DNA from: Rhizobium ruizarguesonis
GTDB lineage: Bacteria > Pseudomonadota > Alphaproteobacteria > Rhizobiales > Rhizobiaceae
Length of the DNA: 64,000 nucleotides
Assembly: GCF_012349115.1 (NCBI RefSeq)
Contig: NZ_PQIG01000083.1
Coordinates: 1-64,000, forward strand
Direction of reading: 5' to 3'
Below are positions 53,591 through 62,387 of this stretch, piece after piece. The translations under genes were made by a program, and so were the position numbers. Under the pieces are notes generated by a model. It was not told the DNA's origin. It ran no database searches and worked only from the letters and a program-made list of their open reading frames with translations. The first letter of the stretch is position 1, and each line of letters opens with the position of its first letter.

Positions 53591-54055
53591 ATGACGAAAT
53601 ATGCAATTCTCGGATACATCTGGCTTTGCGCTATATCCGCAGGCTTCTCCGCGGTGACGGCGCTTCCCGCCTTTGCCGTCGACAACATGCAATCGACAGA
53701 CGCTCCCGACCTGACCTCGGTGCGCGCCAAGATCGATGCCAAGGACTATGCTGATGCGTTGGCAGAGCTTCGCGGCCTTGCCGAAGACAACCAGCAGGCG
53801 GATGTCTATAATCTGATGGGATATACGCTGCGCAAGACGGGCGACTACAGAACGTCGCTGACCTACTACACCAAGGCGCTGGAGCTGCAGCCCGATCACA
53901 GGGCAGCGCGTGAATATCTCGGCGAACTCTATGTCGAGACGGGCGAGATGGCGAAGGCGGAGGAGCAGGTGTCATCGCTGAAGCAACTTTGTCCGAGCGG
54001 CTGCGAGGAACTCGAAGATCTGCAAAAGGTCATCGCGGCCAAGGGCGGCAATTGA
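53591..54055 (+). CDS. Secreted tetratricopeptide-repeat protein
   Basis: A 154-residue protein with a Sec-type signal peptide (MTKYAILGYIWLCAISAGFSAVTALPAFA) and about two TPR motifs (YADALAELRGLAEDN, ADVYNLMGYTLRKTGDYRTSLTYYTKALELQPDH, AAREYLGELYVETGEMAKAEE). A C-terminal CPSGCEEL pair of cysteines could form a disulfide or bind a metal. It follows the MBL gene by 20 bases with ribosome site GGAGATCACC. It probably acts as a periplasmic adaptor for a partner protein; the partner is unknown. Confidence 0.8.
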   Translation: MTKYAILGYIWLCAISAGFSAVTALPAFAVDNMQSTDAPDLTSVRAKIDAKDYADALAELRGLAEDNQQADVYNLMGYTLRKTGDYRTSLTYYTKALELQPDHRAAREYLGELYVETGEMAKAEEQVSSLKQLCPSGCEELEDLQKVIAAKGGN

Positions 54056-54070
54056 CGAGCATATGAACGC

Positions 54071-54099
54071 AAGAGCAGGCGGGAGAGCCGCCTGCTCTT
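54071..54099 (+). other. Perfect 12-bp stem-loop between TPR and DoxX genes
   Basis: AAGAGCAGGCGG (54071-54082) and CCGCCTGCTCTT (54088-54099) pair perfectly around GAGAG. No T run follows, and the DoxX ribosome site GGAGG is only seven bases downstream. It may slow the ribosome, protect mRNA or act as a partial terminator. Confidence 0.6.
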
Positions 54100-54115
54100 C
54101 AAACCGGAGGGTATG

Positions 54116-54559
54116 ATGGAAAGCGCCTCAAGCCGGCCCGGACTGGCCGATCTCATTCTTTTCCTCGGCAGGCTCCTGCTGTCGCTGATTTTCCTGCACG
54201 AAGGTTGGTCGCTCGCGGGAGATATCACGGCGACCATCGACATTTTCGCGAAACTGGGGCTATCGGCGCCGGTCGCGCTTGCCACCATTGCCCTTCAGAT
54301 CGGCGCCGGCCTTTCCGTCGCGACAGGCTTCCTCACTCGGCTTGGCGCACTGGCGCTGGCGCTCTTCTGCCTGGCGACCGCCTTGCTCTTTCACACGAAC
54401 TTTGCGAGCCAGAACGAGCTGCTGCATTTCGAGAAAGACCTGGCGATTGCCGGCGGCATGTTCGTCCTGGCGGCTTCGGGTGCGGGAGCCATATCGATCG
54501 ACAGGCTGCTGAGAAAGCGGGCCGGGATGCATCCCTGGCTTAGAGCGGCGTTGTCGTGA
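54116..54559 (+). CDS. DoxX-family membrane protein
   Basis: ATG 54116 lies five bases from GGAGG (54106-54110); ATG 54113 is too close. The 147-residue protein has four membrane segments (DLILFLGRLLLSLIFLHEGWSL; VALATIALQIGAGLSVATGFL; LGALALALFCLATALLFH; LAIAGGMFVLAASGAGAISI). It is a DoxX/SURF4-like redox-associated membrane protein of unknown function. In this operon it is the only integral membrane component, so it may be the membrane partner of the exported MBL hydrolase and TPR protein. Confidence 0.82.
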   Translation: MESASSRPGLADLILFLGRLLLSLIFLHEGWSLAGDITATIDIFAKLGLSAPVALATIALQIGAGLSVATGFLTRLGALALALFCLATALLFHTNFASQNELLHFEKDLAIAGGMFVLAASGAGAISIDRLLRKRAGMHPWLRAALS

Positions 54560-54704
54560 ATATGCACGGAGGTACCACCACATTCGGATGAACGTTGACG
54601 AACCTTGCGAGCGCTCGCGCGCGCAATAAAATCGAATAAAACCGAACAAACCAAAGCATCGATGCGGGCTACACTTTTGGCGACAAGTCAGGAGTGTGCC
54701 AGTG

Positions 54705-55187
54705 ATGTCTTCCGCGCAAAGCAATCAGCAAAAGCCAATTCTCGTCTTTCTCGGCAAAGGCGCTGCCTTCGACATCGTCTCGAAATTGACTGAGAACGGA
54801 TATGTCGCGGCGGCTGTGTCCTCGGTGCCGGAGCTCTTCGACGCCCTGCGTTCGGACCGATATTTTCTGGCCGTAACGATGCGATCGGATATCGATATGG
54901 TCCGAAACATCCAGCCGATACCGGTCATCAATCTGGAGGTATTTTTCCACACGGCCCAATCGACAGCAAAGTCGGTTCGCTCCTCGAAGGAATTCGACAG
55001 CGACGCATTTCTGCGAAGGGTCGCGGCCCTCACGGAATCAAGGACAGGCAGAATTGCTGCAGTCCAAAGAGCCCCGGCTGCAAACGAGACAGTGACTGCA
55101 GGCACGGCGAAGGCATCCCGGTGGCGTGCCGCCACATCTCTTCTTTTAAGTCGCCGCGCCACATCAAGCGCGGAGCGAGCTGATTAG
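54705..55187 (+). CDS. Hypothetical receiver-like protein without phospho-acceptor
   Basis: A protein of about 160 residues. Residues 9-78 (KPILVFLGKGAAFDIV, then YVAAAVSSVPELFDALRSDRYFLAVTM) follow the alternating strand/helix rhythm of response-regulator receiver domains. The acidic pocket is replaced by GKG and the phospho-aspartate position is not an aspartate, so it is probably not phosphorylated. The C-terminal part is basic and low in complexity. GTG at 54702 is an alternative start. It lies near a two-component pair; receiver origin is an inference. Confidence 0.55.
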   Translation: MSSAQSNQQKPILVFLGKGAAFDIVSKLTENGYVAAAVSSVPELFDALRSDRYFLAVTMRSDIDMVRNIQPIPVINLEVFFHTAQSTAKSVRSSKEFDSDAFLRRVAALTESRTGRIAAVQRAPAANETVTAGTAKASRWRAATSLLLSRRATSSAERAD

Positions 55188-55189
55188 AC

Positions 55190-55660
55190 GTGGGCGAATT
55201 CTCATCGCCGACGCACCGGTCTTTGCCCGGTTCAGATCCCGATGGCCCGGCACTGTCTCTCCAGCCGGCCATGCCGCGCCTCGTTCCGGACGGATCCTAT
55301 GGGCATCTTTCTGCCGGGTTTCGTGGGCTCGAAAGCGTCATTCCGAGACCAGAACTTTTTACGTGGTGCGGGTGCCTTCTCGTGTTTCAGTTGCTCGGGG
55401 CAGCGTCAGCAAGCGGATATATCATCACGGCATTGTTCCTGCTGGTGGCGATCGGTCGTCTCGCCAGAAACGTTCTCCACAAGCTCACCGCACGGCTCCC
55501 GAAGCGCTCAGCGTTGAAGCATTACACGACGGCGATCGTCTCTCTGGTGTTCTTTTGCCTGCTGGTCGTTCGGATGTGTTTCATCGCCACCGTCATCATC
55601 GATAGCGCAATCCAAGGTGGCAAGGTGGAAATCAGTGGCGATCCCGAAAGCCAGTTTTGA
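55190..55660 (+). CDS. Hypothetical small membrane protein
   Basis: An open frame of about 156 residues from GTG 55190. It has an unremarkable N-terminal 50 residues and two membrane segments (LLVFQLLGAASASGYIITALFLLVAIG and IVSLVFFCLLVVRMCFIATVIID). No family recognised. GTG follows the previous stop by two bases, suggesting the two hypothetical genes are a pair. The N-terminal part may be non-native if a later start is used. Confidence 0.5.
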   Translation: MGEFSSPTHRSLPGSDPDGPALSLQPAMPRLVPDGSYGHLSAGFRGLESVIPRPELFTWCGCLLVFQLLGAASASGYIITALFLLVAIGRLARNVLHKLTARLPKRSALKHYTTAIVSLVFFCLLVVRMCFIATVIIDSAIQGGKVEISGDPESQF

Positions 55661-55896
55661 CGGCGGACTCCGTGTCGAAAATCCCGCAACATATCTCAAC
55701 ATTATCGAATATAGCATTGCATGACATTTGATATCCTAAAGGCGGAGCCGTGTCGGTGCGGGGCAGGTCGCGTGGTGTCCGATGACCGGGAGAATACCAC
55801 CGCGGTTGACAGTGGCCGAGCCCGCCTGACCTTGACACGGTGAAACGTGGTAATTTCGCGCCGAGGGACATCTCCCGGCAAGAGAGCGAATGACGA
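55661..55896. other. Upstream region of the two-component operon
   Basis: A 236-base gap. Two TTGACA-like hexamers (near 55806 and 55832) occur but neither has a -10 box at proper distance. No palindrome above six bases per arm and no coding signature was noted. Confidence 0.35.
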
Positions 55897-56631
55897 ATGG
55901 CATATGAAATGGCAGCTCCCAATCAGGCTCATATCCTCATTGTCGAAGACGATCCCGCCATCGCGGATATGCTGGTGGACCTTGTCCGAAGCAGTGGCTT
56001 CGAGGCCTCGTCGGTGGAGAGCGGCGCGGCTATGGATCGAATGATGGCGCGACAGCAATTCGATCTCATCGTCCTCGATGCGATGTTGCCGGGCGAGGAC
56101 GGCTTCAGCATCTGCAGGCGGCTTCGTGCGTCGTGCTCGGTGCCAATCCTGATGCTGACGGCGCTCCAGGAGGATATCGATCGTATTCTCGGCCTGGAAC
56201 TCGGAGCCGACGACTATGTCACGAAACCATTCAACTCCCGCGAGCTGCTGGCCCGGATCAAGAGTATTCTCCGAAGAGCGTCATATGCGCATCATCAGGA
56301 GGAAGCACTTGGACCGATGGTGTTCTCAGGATGGCGCATCGATCCCAAAAGCCGTCAACTCCACGACGCGGACGGAGCGCAGGTTTCCATGACAACCGCG
56401 GAGTTCGATATCCTCCTGGCGTTCTGCTGCAATCCCAACAAGGTTTTGACGCGCGAACAGCTCTTGTCGATGACACATGCCGGATCGGCAGGACCGGTCG
56501 AGCGCAGCATCGACGCCCACATCAGCCGGGTCAGGCAAAAGATCGAACCAAATCTGAAAGATCCGACGTTCATAAAGACGGTGCGGCTGGGGGGATATCT
56601 CTTCGCATCCAAGGTAGAGCGTCTCTCTTGA
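55897..56631 (+). CDS. OmpR-family response regulator
   Basis: A 244-residue regulator. The receiver domain has the acidic pocket E17-D18-D19, phospho-acceptor D61 (LIVLDAMLPGEDG) and lysine K110 (DYVTKPFN). The C-terminal winged-helix domain starts near 140 and includes MTTAEFDILLAFCCNPNKVLTREQLLSMTH and VRLGGYLFA. It binds DNA after phosphorylation by the kinase encoded directly downstream, whose TTG start overlaps this stop. ATG 55909 is an alternative start. Confidence 0.93.
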   Translation: MAYEMAAPNQAHILIVEDDPAIADMLVDLVRSSGFEASSVESGAAMDRMMARQQFDLIVLDAMLPGEDGFSICRRLRASCSVPILMLTALQEDIDRILGLELGADDYVTKPFNSRELLARIKSILRRASYAHHQEEALGPMVFSGWRIDPKSRQLHDADGAQVSMTTAEFDILLAFCCNPNKVLTREQLLSMTHAGSAGPVERSIDAHISRVRQKIEPNLKDPTFIKTVRLGGYLFASKVERLS

Positions 56632-58004
56632 GAAATTTTCGGCGCGCTTCGATCCAAAGTCAGATCCTCGTATTGGCGACCTTCCTTGTCGTGCTCGTTT
56701 CCGTGGTGGCAACCGCCATGGAACCCTATATCTACGGCCGTCATGACCGCGGGTTTCAAAACGGCCTGTTTGCTGCCAGGGCGGCGATGGTCACGGAGCA
56801 ATTTGCGCAGGCAAGTTCAGCGCAAGACGAAGTCGCCGTTCTCAAGAGAGCAGCGGCACTCGGCGTTGGGGTCGAAAAACTGTCCCTGGACCGGCCGCTT
56901 GCCGGCAAACAGCAGATGGTATCTCCAGGCGAGTTGGTGGCACGTATCAACACCATGCTCGCCGACAATATTTTTGCGGCATTTCATCGCTTCGTCATCG
57001 GTCAATCGCACCCTGATGTCCTGACTGTCGGAATCGACGACAAGCGCGCCCTCGTCTTTCAACTGCCGGTTTTTCCCAGCCATGTCTGGTTTGTTCCGGC
57101 TGCCGCAAGTGGATTTTTGAAGATCGTCATCCCATTGGTGCTGCTCGCATATTTCAGCAGCCGGCTCATCACCGAGCCTCTAAGGCACTTTGCCGCCGCT
57201 GCAAAGCGAGCGAGCATGGAGGGCAGCTGGGAAAAGCCTTTCGAGCCGGACGGCGCATCCGAGATTCGAAGTCTGGCGGAATCGCTGAACGTCATGAGCG
57301 ATCGAATCCAGCGCATGGCGGAGGATCGAACAAGAATGCTGAGTGGCGTGGGTCATGATCTCAGGACACCTCTGACGAGGTTGCGGATGCGTGCCGAGCG
57401 TTCTGGCGAGCCCGAGCTTCGCAGCCTGATGCTGGCCGATATCGCCACCTTGAGTTTCATGATCGACGAGTGCCTGGCCTATTTCAAAGACGCATCCACT
57501 GCGGAGACTGATCGAAAGGTCGATATCTCAAGCCTGCTGCAGACGATTGCGACAGACTTCTCCGACATGGGCATCGATGTGAGCTTCACCGGTCCGCGGC
57601 GGCTGGCGTTTATCTGCAAACCTCAGGCCCTTACTCGGGCAATTACCAATCTGGTTGACAATGCGTCTCGTTATGCAAAGCAAGTCGAAATCGATCTGCA
57701 AGAGAGCGACGATGGCGGGATCAAAATATCGGTGGGCGACAACGGCCCTGGTTTGACCGATGAGGCCAAGGCGAAAGTTCTGGAGCCGTTCTTCAAAGCG
57801 GACAAATCCCGCCAGATCGGTGCCAAAGGCGGTTCCGGGCTTGGGCTCGGCCTTCCGATCGCCAAAGGGATCGTCACCAAAGCGCACAATGGACAATTGA
57901 CGTTGTTGGACAGGAAGCCCACCGGCCTGGTCGTCGTGATCGATCTTCCCGCCCCTCAGGGGATCCAGCCCGGAGGCTCGCCGTCGATCCCTTCATCACA
58001 TTGA
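56628..58004 (+). CDS. Sensor histidine kinase (EnvZ/OmpR-type)
   Basis: TTG 56628 overlaps the regulator stop (TTGA). The 458-residue protein has a first membrane helix (IQSQILVLATFLVVLVSVVATAM), a periplasmic loop of about 125 residues, a second helix (GFLKIVIPLVLLAYFSSRL), a HAMP region, H243 in the phosphorylation box GVGHDLRTPLTRLR, and the catalytic boxes NLVDNASRYA, DNGPGL, EPFFKAD and GSGLGLGL. It senses an unknown periplasmic signal and phosphorylates the OmpR-type partner. Confidence 0.92.
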   Translation: MRNFRRASIQSQILVLATFLVVLVSVVATAMEPYIYGRHDRGFQNGLFAARAAMVTEQFAQASSAQDEVAVLKRAAALGVGVEKLSLDRPLAGKQQMVSPGELVARINTMLADNIFAAFHRFVIGQSHPDVLTVGIDDKRALVFQLPVFPSHVWFVPAAASGFLKIVIPLVLLAYFSSRLITEPLRHFAAAAKRASMEGSWEKPFEPDGASEIRSLAESLNVMSDRIQRMAEDRTRMLSGVGHDLRTPLTRLRMRAERSGEPELRSLMLADIATLSFMIDECLAYFKDASTAETDRKVDISSLLQTIATDFSDMGIDVSFTGPRRLAFICKPQALTRAITNLVDNASRYAKQVEIDLQESDDGGIKISVGDNGPGLTDEAKAKVLEPFFKADKSRQIGAKGGSGLGLGLPIAKGIVTKAHNGQLTLLDRKPTGLVVVIDLPAPQGIQPGGSPSIPSSH

Positions 58005-58134
58005 CTTACTGCCCGTCGTGGCGTCGTCACGCATCGCGCTGCCTTCGCGGCAAAAGACGGCTCGCGAACATTTCCGCATATCATAGCAAACACAGCAACA
58101 TTCGAATTCCATAAAACCGGTGCCAGCAGATCCC

Positions 58135-58830
58135 ATGCCATTCGGCATTTCCAAAGCTGGAGCCAAGTCCTTGATAAAAAATCTGAAAATCGGCGTTGCA
58201 GTGATGCTTGCCTGTTCGAGCGTTGCCGCATGCACGACCCCTGACCCCACGGTTTATTCCGGACTTGCTTCGGCATCACAGCTCCAGCCGAACACTGAGG
58301 ATAAAACCGGCCGCGTGCCGTATCACTATCAGACGAAAGTCAACTGGAGCCAGTACAACCGGATCATCGTCGATCCCGTAACCGTCTATAACGGTCCTGA
58401 CAGTCAGTTTGGCAAGCTTCCGGAAAAAGACAGGATCTTCCTGGCCAATTACATGCAGACTCAATTCACCGAAAAATTGAAGACGCGCTTTGCGGTCGTC
58501 AGCGCTGTCGCTCCGGCAACTCTCAGATTGCATCTGACGCTGACGGGGGCGAAGGCGACGACTGCGGTACTCGGAACGGTCACGCGCATCGACGTCGCAG
58601 GCGGATTGTACAATACCGTCCAGGCCGCTCGCGGCCGAGAAGGTTCGATGACCGGTTCGGTGAATTATGCCGTGGAGATCTATGATGCAGCAAGCAATCG
58701 TCTCCTGTCGTCCTATGTCACCAAGCAATATCCCAATGCGATGAATATCGGCGCAAGCTTCACGGCGATGGACGCCTCCATGGTGGGCGTTCGCAAAGGT
58801 GCCGATGCTCTCCTTGCCGAGTTGAAATAG
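58135..58830 (+). CDS. DUF3313 lipoprotein
   Basis: A protein of about 231 residues with a lipoprotein signal ending SSVAAC (cysteine 38 if counted from the GTG at 58120). The mature part follows the DUF3313 pattern: YSGLASASQLQPN, YNRIIVDPVTVYNG, FAVVSAVAPATLRLHLTLTGA and SGSVNYAVEIYD-like segments. Probably outer- or inner-membrane anchored; function unknown. GTG 58120, ATG 58135 and TTG 58171 are all possible starts. The last gives the shortest, most typical lipoprotein leader. Confidence 0.75.
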   Translation: MPFGISKAGAKSLIKNLKIGVAVMLACSSVAACTTPDPTVYSGLASASQLQPNTEDKTGRVPYHYQTKVNWSQYNRIIVDPVTVYNGPDSQFGKLPEKDRIFLANYMQTQFTEKLKTRFAVVSAVAPATLRLHLTLTGAKATTAVLGTVTRIDVAGGLYNTVQAARGREGSMTGSVNYAVEIYDAASNRLLSSYVTKQYPNAMNIGASFTAMDASMVGVRKGADALLAELK

Positions 58831-58959
58831 GCGATAGGAGCAAAAGACCTAGCCATGTTCCATGTACGGCCGAACTGGCCGAGACGTTCGACAACAGAGA
58901 GGAAGGGCCGCATGCAGAAGTGATGCGGCCTCGATGTCTTCAAGCGGCCCTGCAACCGC

Positions 58960-59133
58960 TCATAGGATTGCTTGGCCGGCCATCAGTGCAAGGACAAGGA
59001 AGATCAGGAAGATCACCAGCGCGATGCCAAAGAGAACGCGGGCGATTGTCGCGGTGGCGGCGGAGACGCCCGAGAAACCGAAGAAGCCGGCGATGATCGA
59101 GACCACGAAAAATATCAGAGCCCATTTCAGCAT
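58960..59133 (-). CDS. DUF1328 (YtjA-like) small membrane protein
   Basis: A 57-residue protein from ATG 59133 (MLKWALIFFVVSIIAGFFGFSGV) with AAGGATGATGTC upstream as a ribosome site. Two hydrophobic segments. DUF1328 members are short, abundant in rhizobia and often stress-regulated. The function is unknown. It is alone between a lipoprotein gene and a TerC-like gene. Confidence 0.85.
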   Translation of the reverse strand: MLKWALIFFVVSIIAGFFGFSGVSAATATIARVLFGIALVIFLIFLVLALMAGQAIL

Positions 59134-59312
59134 GACATCATCCTTTGCGTTTGCCTGGGAAAGACGCAGCAACCGGGAAAATGTTCCAGATCGTTTGAAT
59201 GGAATGGCGATCTCTTTGGAGAAACGCGGGGGAGAAATGCGGTCTTTCCAAAGACCGTACGATCTGTTTCAAGGAACGATCGATTTGCCCCGTCGATGAA
59301 AGCTCCGTCATC

Positions 59313-59927
59313 ATGCCAGCTTTTCTGGACCAGCATACAATCTCCGCTTATTTCGAAGTCATCATGATCAATCTCCTGCTGTCGGGAGACAATGTCATCG
59401 TCATCGGCATGGCCGCGGCCGGCCTCGTCAGCGAGCTGCGCGGCAAGGCGATCGCCGTCGGCATTGCAGCGGCGGCCGTCATCCGCATCATCTTCGCCGT
59501 CATCGCCGCCAGGCTTCTTGTCATCACCGGCATCACGCTTGCCGGCGGCCTGATGCTGCTGTGGATCTGCTGGACAATGGCCCGCGAGCTGCTCTCGGCC
59601 GACGAGGAGCAAGCGCACGACGTCTCCCACATCAAGCCGAAGCTCTTCCGGCAGGCGATCGGCCAGATCATCTTCGCCGACGTCTCGATGTCGCTCGACA
59701 ATGTGCTCGCCGTCGCCGGCGCTGCGAAAGAGAACATCAACGCGCTGATCTTCGGCCTCATCCTTTCGGTGCTGCTGATGGGCGTCGCGTCGAATTTCGT
59801 CGCCAGGCTGCTCAATCGCTTCAGGTGGATCGGCTGGATCGGCCTTGCGATCATCGTCTATGTCGCGCTCGACATGATCTGGAGCGGCGGCGGACAATTG
59901 CTGGCGCTTTACGGCCACGCGGCCTGA
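59313..59927 (+). CDS. TerC-family (YjbE-type) integral membrane protein
   Basis: Start at ATG 59313 (MPAFLDQHTISAYFEVIMI). The 204-residue protein has the TerC core: first aspartate motif INLLLSGDNVIVIGMA and second SMSLDNVLAVAGA. It has about six to seven membrane segments and the usual GWIGLAIIVYVALDMIW near the end. TerC-like YjbE proteins are linked to metal (manganese) export or membrane stress; this is knowledge of the family, not evidence here. The gap to the next gene has no recognisable feature. Confidence 0.88.
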   Translation: MPAFLDQHTISAYFEVIMINLLLSGDNVIVIGMAAAGLVSELRGKAIAVGIAAAAVIRIIFAVIAARLLVITGITLAGGLMLLWICWTMARELLSADEEQAHDVSHIKPKLFRQAIGQIIFADVSMSLDNVLAVAGAAKENINALIFGLILSVLLMGVASNFVARLLNRFRWIGWIGLAIIVYVALDMIWSGGGQLLALYGHAA

Positions 59928-60133
59928 GATAATCCCGCCGGCGTCTCAGCGGCTGGGCGCGAATGACGAGAGGGGCCTTGCCGGCGCGTGAGAAGAGCAC
60001 CGGCGTCGACACGGCGGGACTGACAAAGGCGTCACCGCCGAGAACCGCCTTCGCGGTCGATGATGCGGATGTCGCCGTCGAGCAGTCGGTCGCCCCGAGG
60101 CGCGCTTCATATCCACGGGATATCTTTCGCCGG
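59928..60133. other. Intergenic region, possibly decayed coding sequence
   Basis: A 206-base convergent gap. The minus strand can be read without stops over a long stretch (VLGGDAFVSPAVSTPVLFS and neighbours), but no family was recognised and no start precedes it. No palindrome or terminator was seen. Confidence 0.3.
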
Positions 60134-61561
60134 TCAGCCGTGATTGATCATCACGTGGCGTACGGCGGTGTAGTCTTCCAGCGCGTAGACCGACATGTCC
60201 TTGCCGTAGCCCGACTGTTTGAGGCCGCCATGCGGCATCTCGTTGGCGAGCATAAAATGGGTGTTGATCCAGGTGCAGCCATATTGCAGGCGGGCGGCAG
60301 TCTTCATGCCGCGGCCGATATCCCTGGTCCAGACGGAGGAGGCCAGGCCATAATCACTGTCGTTTGCCCAGGCAACCGCATCATCGGCATCGGAAAAGCG
60401 GGTGACTGACACGACCGGGCCGAAGACCTCGCGGCGGACGATCTCGTCGTCCTGCAGGGCGCCTGATATGACCGTCGGCGTGAAGAAGAAGCCCTTGTCG
60501 CCGGAGACCTTGCCGCCGGCGGTGATCTCCATGTGCTTGTGTTCGGAAGCGCGGGCGACGAAGCTTTCGACGCGGTCGCGCTGGCGCTTGGAGATCAGCG
60601 GGCCGATCTCGTTTTCGGTATCGTCGGCCTGGTTGAAGCGGATGCTCGAGACGGCCGAGGAGAGGTCGGCGACGAAATTGTCGTAGACCTTGGCATCTGC
60701 ATAGATGCGGCAGGCGGCGGTGCAGTCCTGGCCGGCATTGTAATAGCCGAAGGTGCGGATGCCTGCGACGACGGCATCGATATCGGCATCGTCGAAGATG
60801 ATGACCGGGGCCTTGCCGCCGAGTTCCAGATGCGTGCGCTTGACTGTCTTGGCGGCGGCCTGCAGCACCTTCTTGCCGGTTGCGACATCGCCGGTGATCG
60901 AGATCATGCCGATCTTGGGATGGTTGATCAGCGCGTTGCCGACGCTTTCGCCGCGGCCGAGGATGACGTTGACGACGCCCTCGGGAAGGATTCCCGAGAG
61001 CAGCTTCGCCATTTTCAGCGCCGTCAGCGGCGTCTGCTCTGAGGGCTTGAAGACGACGGTGTTGCCGCCGGCGATCGCCGGCGCCAGCTTCCAGGCCATC
61101 ATCATCAGCGGATAGTTCCACGGCGCGATCGAGCCGACGATGCCGATTGGATCGCGACGGATCATTGAGGTGTGGCCGGGCAGGTATTCGCCGGCCGCCG
61201 GTGCGTGCAGGTTGCGCACGGCCCCCGCAAAAAAGCGATAACAATCGACGATCGCCGGGATTTCGTCGTTCAGCACCGCATTGATCGGCTTGCCGCAGTT
61301 CAGCGCCTCTAGTGCGGCAAAGCCGGCGGCATCCTTCTCGATCGCGTCGGCGATCTTCAACAGGTAGCCGGAGCGCTCGCCGGGCGTCGTCTGCGACCAG
61401 CTCGTGAAGGCCTTTTCGGCGGCGTCGACTGCGGCGTCGACCTGGGAAAGCGACGCTTCGGCAAGGTCCAGCACCGTCTCGCCCGTCTTGGGGTTCAGGA
61501 CGTGCTCTTCCGTTTCCGTGCCTTTTTCAAAGCGGGAACCGATCAGCATTTGGATATCCAT
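60134..61561 (-). CDS. patD: Gamma-aminobutyraldehyde dehydrogenase (PatD/YdcW type)
   Basis: A 475-residue aldehyde dehydrogenase: N149 (APWNYP), E246 (LELGGKAP) and catalytic cysteine C280 (GQDCTAAC) in the expected order. It oxidises 4-aminobutyraldehyde to GABA with NAD during putrescine breakdown. It ends the minus-strand set with two permeases and an ATPase of the PotABC kind and lies 13 bases after the permease gene, the arrangement found with ydcSTUVW in enterobacteria. An amine oxidase or aminotransferase is not in the window. Confidence 0.88.
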   Translation of the reverse strand: MDIQMLIGSRFEKGTETEEHVLNPKTGETVLDLAEASLSQVDAAVDAAEKAFTSWSQTTPGERSGYLLKIADAIEKDAAGFAALEALNCGKPINAVLNDEIPAIVDCYRFFAGAVRNLHAPAAGEYLPGHTSMIRRDPIGIVGSIAPWNYPLMMMAWKLAPAIAGGNTVVFKPSEQTPLTALKMAKLLSGILPEGVVNVILGRGESVGNALINHPKIGMISITGDVATGKKVLQAAAKTVKRTHLELGGKAPVIIFDDADIDAVVAGIRTFGYYNAGQDCTAACRIYADAKVYDNFVADLSSAVSSIRFNQADDTENEIGPLISKRQRDRVESFVARASEHKHMEITAGGKVSGDKGFFFTPTVISGALQDDEIVRREVFGPVVSVTRFSDADDAVAWANDSDYGLASSVWTRDIGRGMKTAARLQYGCTWINTHFMLANEMPHGGLKQSGYGKDMSVYALEDYTAVRHVMINHG

Positions 61562-61574
61562 GATGTTCTCCCTG

Positions 61575-62387
61575 TTATTTGCCGGCGCCGGCGATCTGGT
61601 CGCCGTCGCGGGTGAGGTAATAGGCTGCCAGGATCGGCAGGAAGGTAACGAGCACGACGACCATGGCGACCACATTGGTGACCGGGCGTTGGCGCGGGCG
61701 GATGAGTTCTTCGAGCATCCAGATCGGCAAGGTCGATTGCTGGCCGCCGGTGAAGGTGGTGACGATGACCTCGTCGAAGGACAGCGCGAAGGCGAGCATG
61801 CCGCCAGCGAGCAGGGCAGTGCCGATATTCGGCAGGATGACATGGCGGAAGGTCTGGAAGCCGTCGGCGCCGAGATCCATCGAGGCCTCGATCAGCGAGC
61901 CTGATGTGCGGCGGAAGCGGGCGACCGCATTGTTGTAGACGACCACGACGCAGAAGGTGGCGTGACCGAGCACGATGGTCCAGACCGAAAACGGGATATC
62001 GAACAGGCTGAAGGCGGAGCGCAGCGCAATGCCGGTGATGATGCCGGGAAGCGCAATCGGCAGGATGACGAGCAGCGAGATCGCCTCGCGGCCGAAGAAT
62101 TTCGTCTGGCTGACGGCTGCCGCACAGAGCGTGCCGAGCACCAGCGCGATCGCCGTGGCGATGACGGCGACCTGCACGGAAAGCCCAAGCGCCGACCAGA
62201 CATCCGGCCGGTTCCAGGCAACGGCGAACCATTGCAGCGTCAGGCCAGGCGGCGGCCACTGATAGCTCTTCTCCTCCGTCGTGAAGGCGTAGACGAAGAT
62301 CAGCAGGATCGGCAGGTGCAGGAAGAGCAGCCCGCCGGCGGCTGCGATCTTCAGGGGAAGCGGCGATGTCTTGAGGTCAGAGCGCAT
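61575..62387 (-). CDS. Polyamine-type ABC transporter permease (PotC/YdcV-like)
   Basis: A 270-residue permease with six membrane segments and the EAA-type loop (EASMDLGADGFQTFRHVILPNI). It overlaps the preceding permease by 11 bases, so the two are coupled. The DLGAD core is typical of spermidine/putrescine permeases rather than sugar ones. It is the second channel subunit of the importer. Confidence 0.88.
   Translation of the reverse strand: MRSDLKTSPLPLKIAAAGGLLFLHLPILLIFVYAFTTEEKSYQWPPPGLTLQWFAVAWNRPDVWSALGLSVQVAVIATAIALVLGTLCAAAVSQTKFFGREAISLLVILPIALPGIITGIALRSAFSLFDIPFSVWTIVLGHATFCVVVVYNNAVARFRRTSGSLIEASMDLGADGFQTFRHVILPNIGTALLAGGMLAFALSFDEVIVTTFTGGQQSTLPIWMLEELIRPRQRPVTNVVAMVVVLVTFLPILAAYYLTRDGDQIAGAGK

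Noticed and set aside
59963..60409. Plus-strand open frame in the TerC-patD gap
   Set aside because: It overlaps the end of the aldehyde dehydrogenase and has no domain, ribosome site or codon pattern supporting it.
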